A stretch of DNA of 5,511 nucleotides from an uncultured Desulfovibrionaceae bacterium (GTDB lineage: Bacteria; Desulfobacterota; Desulfovibrionia; Desulfovibrionales; Desulfovibrionaceae): NCBI GenBank assembly GCA_947178315.1, contig CAMWXW010000046.1:1-5511 (forward strand). The letters run 5' to 3'. Every line of letters starts with the position of its first letter. Within the stretch, counting starts at the first letter, position 1. Of the stretch, positions 5,496-5,511 are shown piece after piece. A program made the position numbers and the translations under genes. The notes below the pieces were generated by a model. The model searched no databases and had not been told where the DNA came from. It was given only the letters and a program-made list of their open reading frames with translations.

Positions 5496-5511
5496 AAAGG
5501 AGGTGATCCAA
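5496..5511 (-). rRNA. rrs: 16S ribosomal RNA, 3' end only (partial)
   Basis: The minus strand reads TTGGATCACCTCCTTT, the universal 3' terminus of 16S rRNA including the anti-Shine-Dalgarno CCTCC (5503-5499). The gene runs out of the window at 5511. The adjacent tRNA-Ile in the same direction supports the call. The exact mature 3' end cannot be fixed to the base. Confidence 0.93.

Noticed and set aside
1..5511. CRISPR arrays, insertion sequences, toxin–antitoxin or defence genes
   Set aside because: There are no regularly spaced repeats, transposase motifs, terminal inverted repeats or defence-type proteins; almost all coding sequence is core housekeeping.

Overview
The window is AT-rich (by eye about one third G+C) and bacterial. 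It carries the conserved rpmH–rnpA–yidD–yidC–jag block, most of a DHH/DHHA1 phosphoesterase gene, a divergent pair (a degenerate NUDIX-fold protein and a RimI-type acetyltransferase), and the tail of an rRNA locus (tRNA-Ile and the last bases of 16S rRNA). The YidC has a large periplasmic domain, so the host is Gram-negative. The YidC N-terminus, the YidD sequence, the gene order and the NUDIX subfamily suggest a low-GC relative of the Desulfovibrionaceae, for example a Lawsonia-like, host-restricted lineage. This placement is inference from memory of the families, not from a search.

Layout. Positions 46-864 (+) hold most of an NrnA-like nuclease/phosphatase gene. It lacks its N-terminal motif and is preceded by an in-frame stop at 43-45. 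It converges, with a 27-base gap, on a compact minus-strand operon that reads from 3983 down to 892: rpmH (L34), rnpA (RNase P protein), yidD, yidC and jag. The junctions are a 7-base gap, a 4-base overlap, a 2-base gap and a short gap, so the genes are probably co-transcribed and partly translationally coupled. The operon joins ribosome and tRNA maturation (L34, RnpA) to membrane protein insertion (YidD, YidC) and a YidC-linked RNA-binding protein (Jag). A promoter-like sequence lies at 4052-4083. The 268 bases between rpmH and the NUDIX gene contain nothing else convincing.

The NUDIX-like gene (minus, 4252-4740) and rimI (plus, 4759-5223 plus stop) are divergent, with start codons only 18 bases apart. 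Their predicted promoters interlock, and rimI appears to have an almost leaderless mRNA. After rimI comes a 132-base AT-rich stretch without a gene, then tRNA-Ile(GAT) and the 3' end of 16S rRNA, both on the minus strand. No tRNA-Ala or 23S gene follows the tRNA-Ile; the next gene is rimI on the other strand. The 16S locus is therefore apparently unlinked from 23S.

I see no clearly new system. The points that deserve attention are the split rRNA locus, three proteins with eroded signature motifs or an interrupted frame (NrnA-like, Jag, NUDIX), the interlocking divergent promoters, and the rnpA frame that stays open across the whole of rpmH. The erosion fits a genome under reduction, but this is inference.
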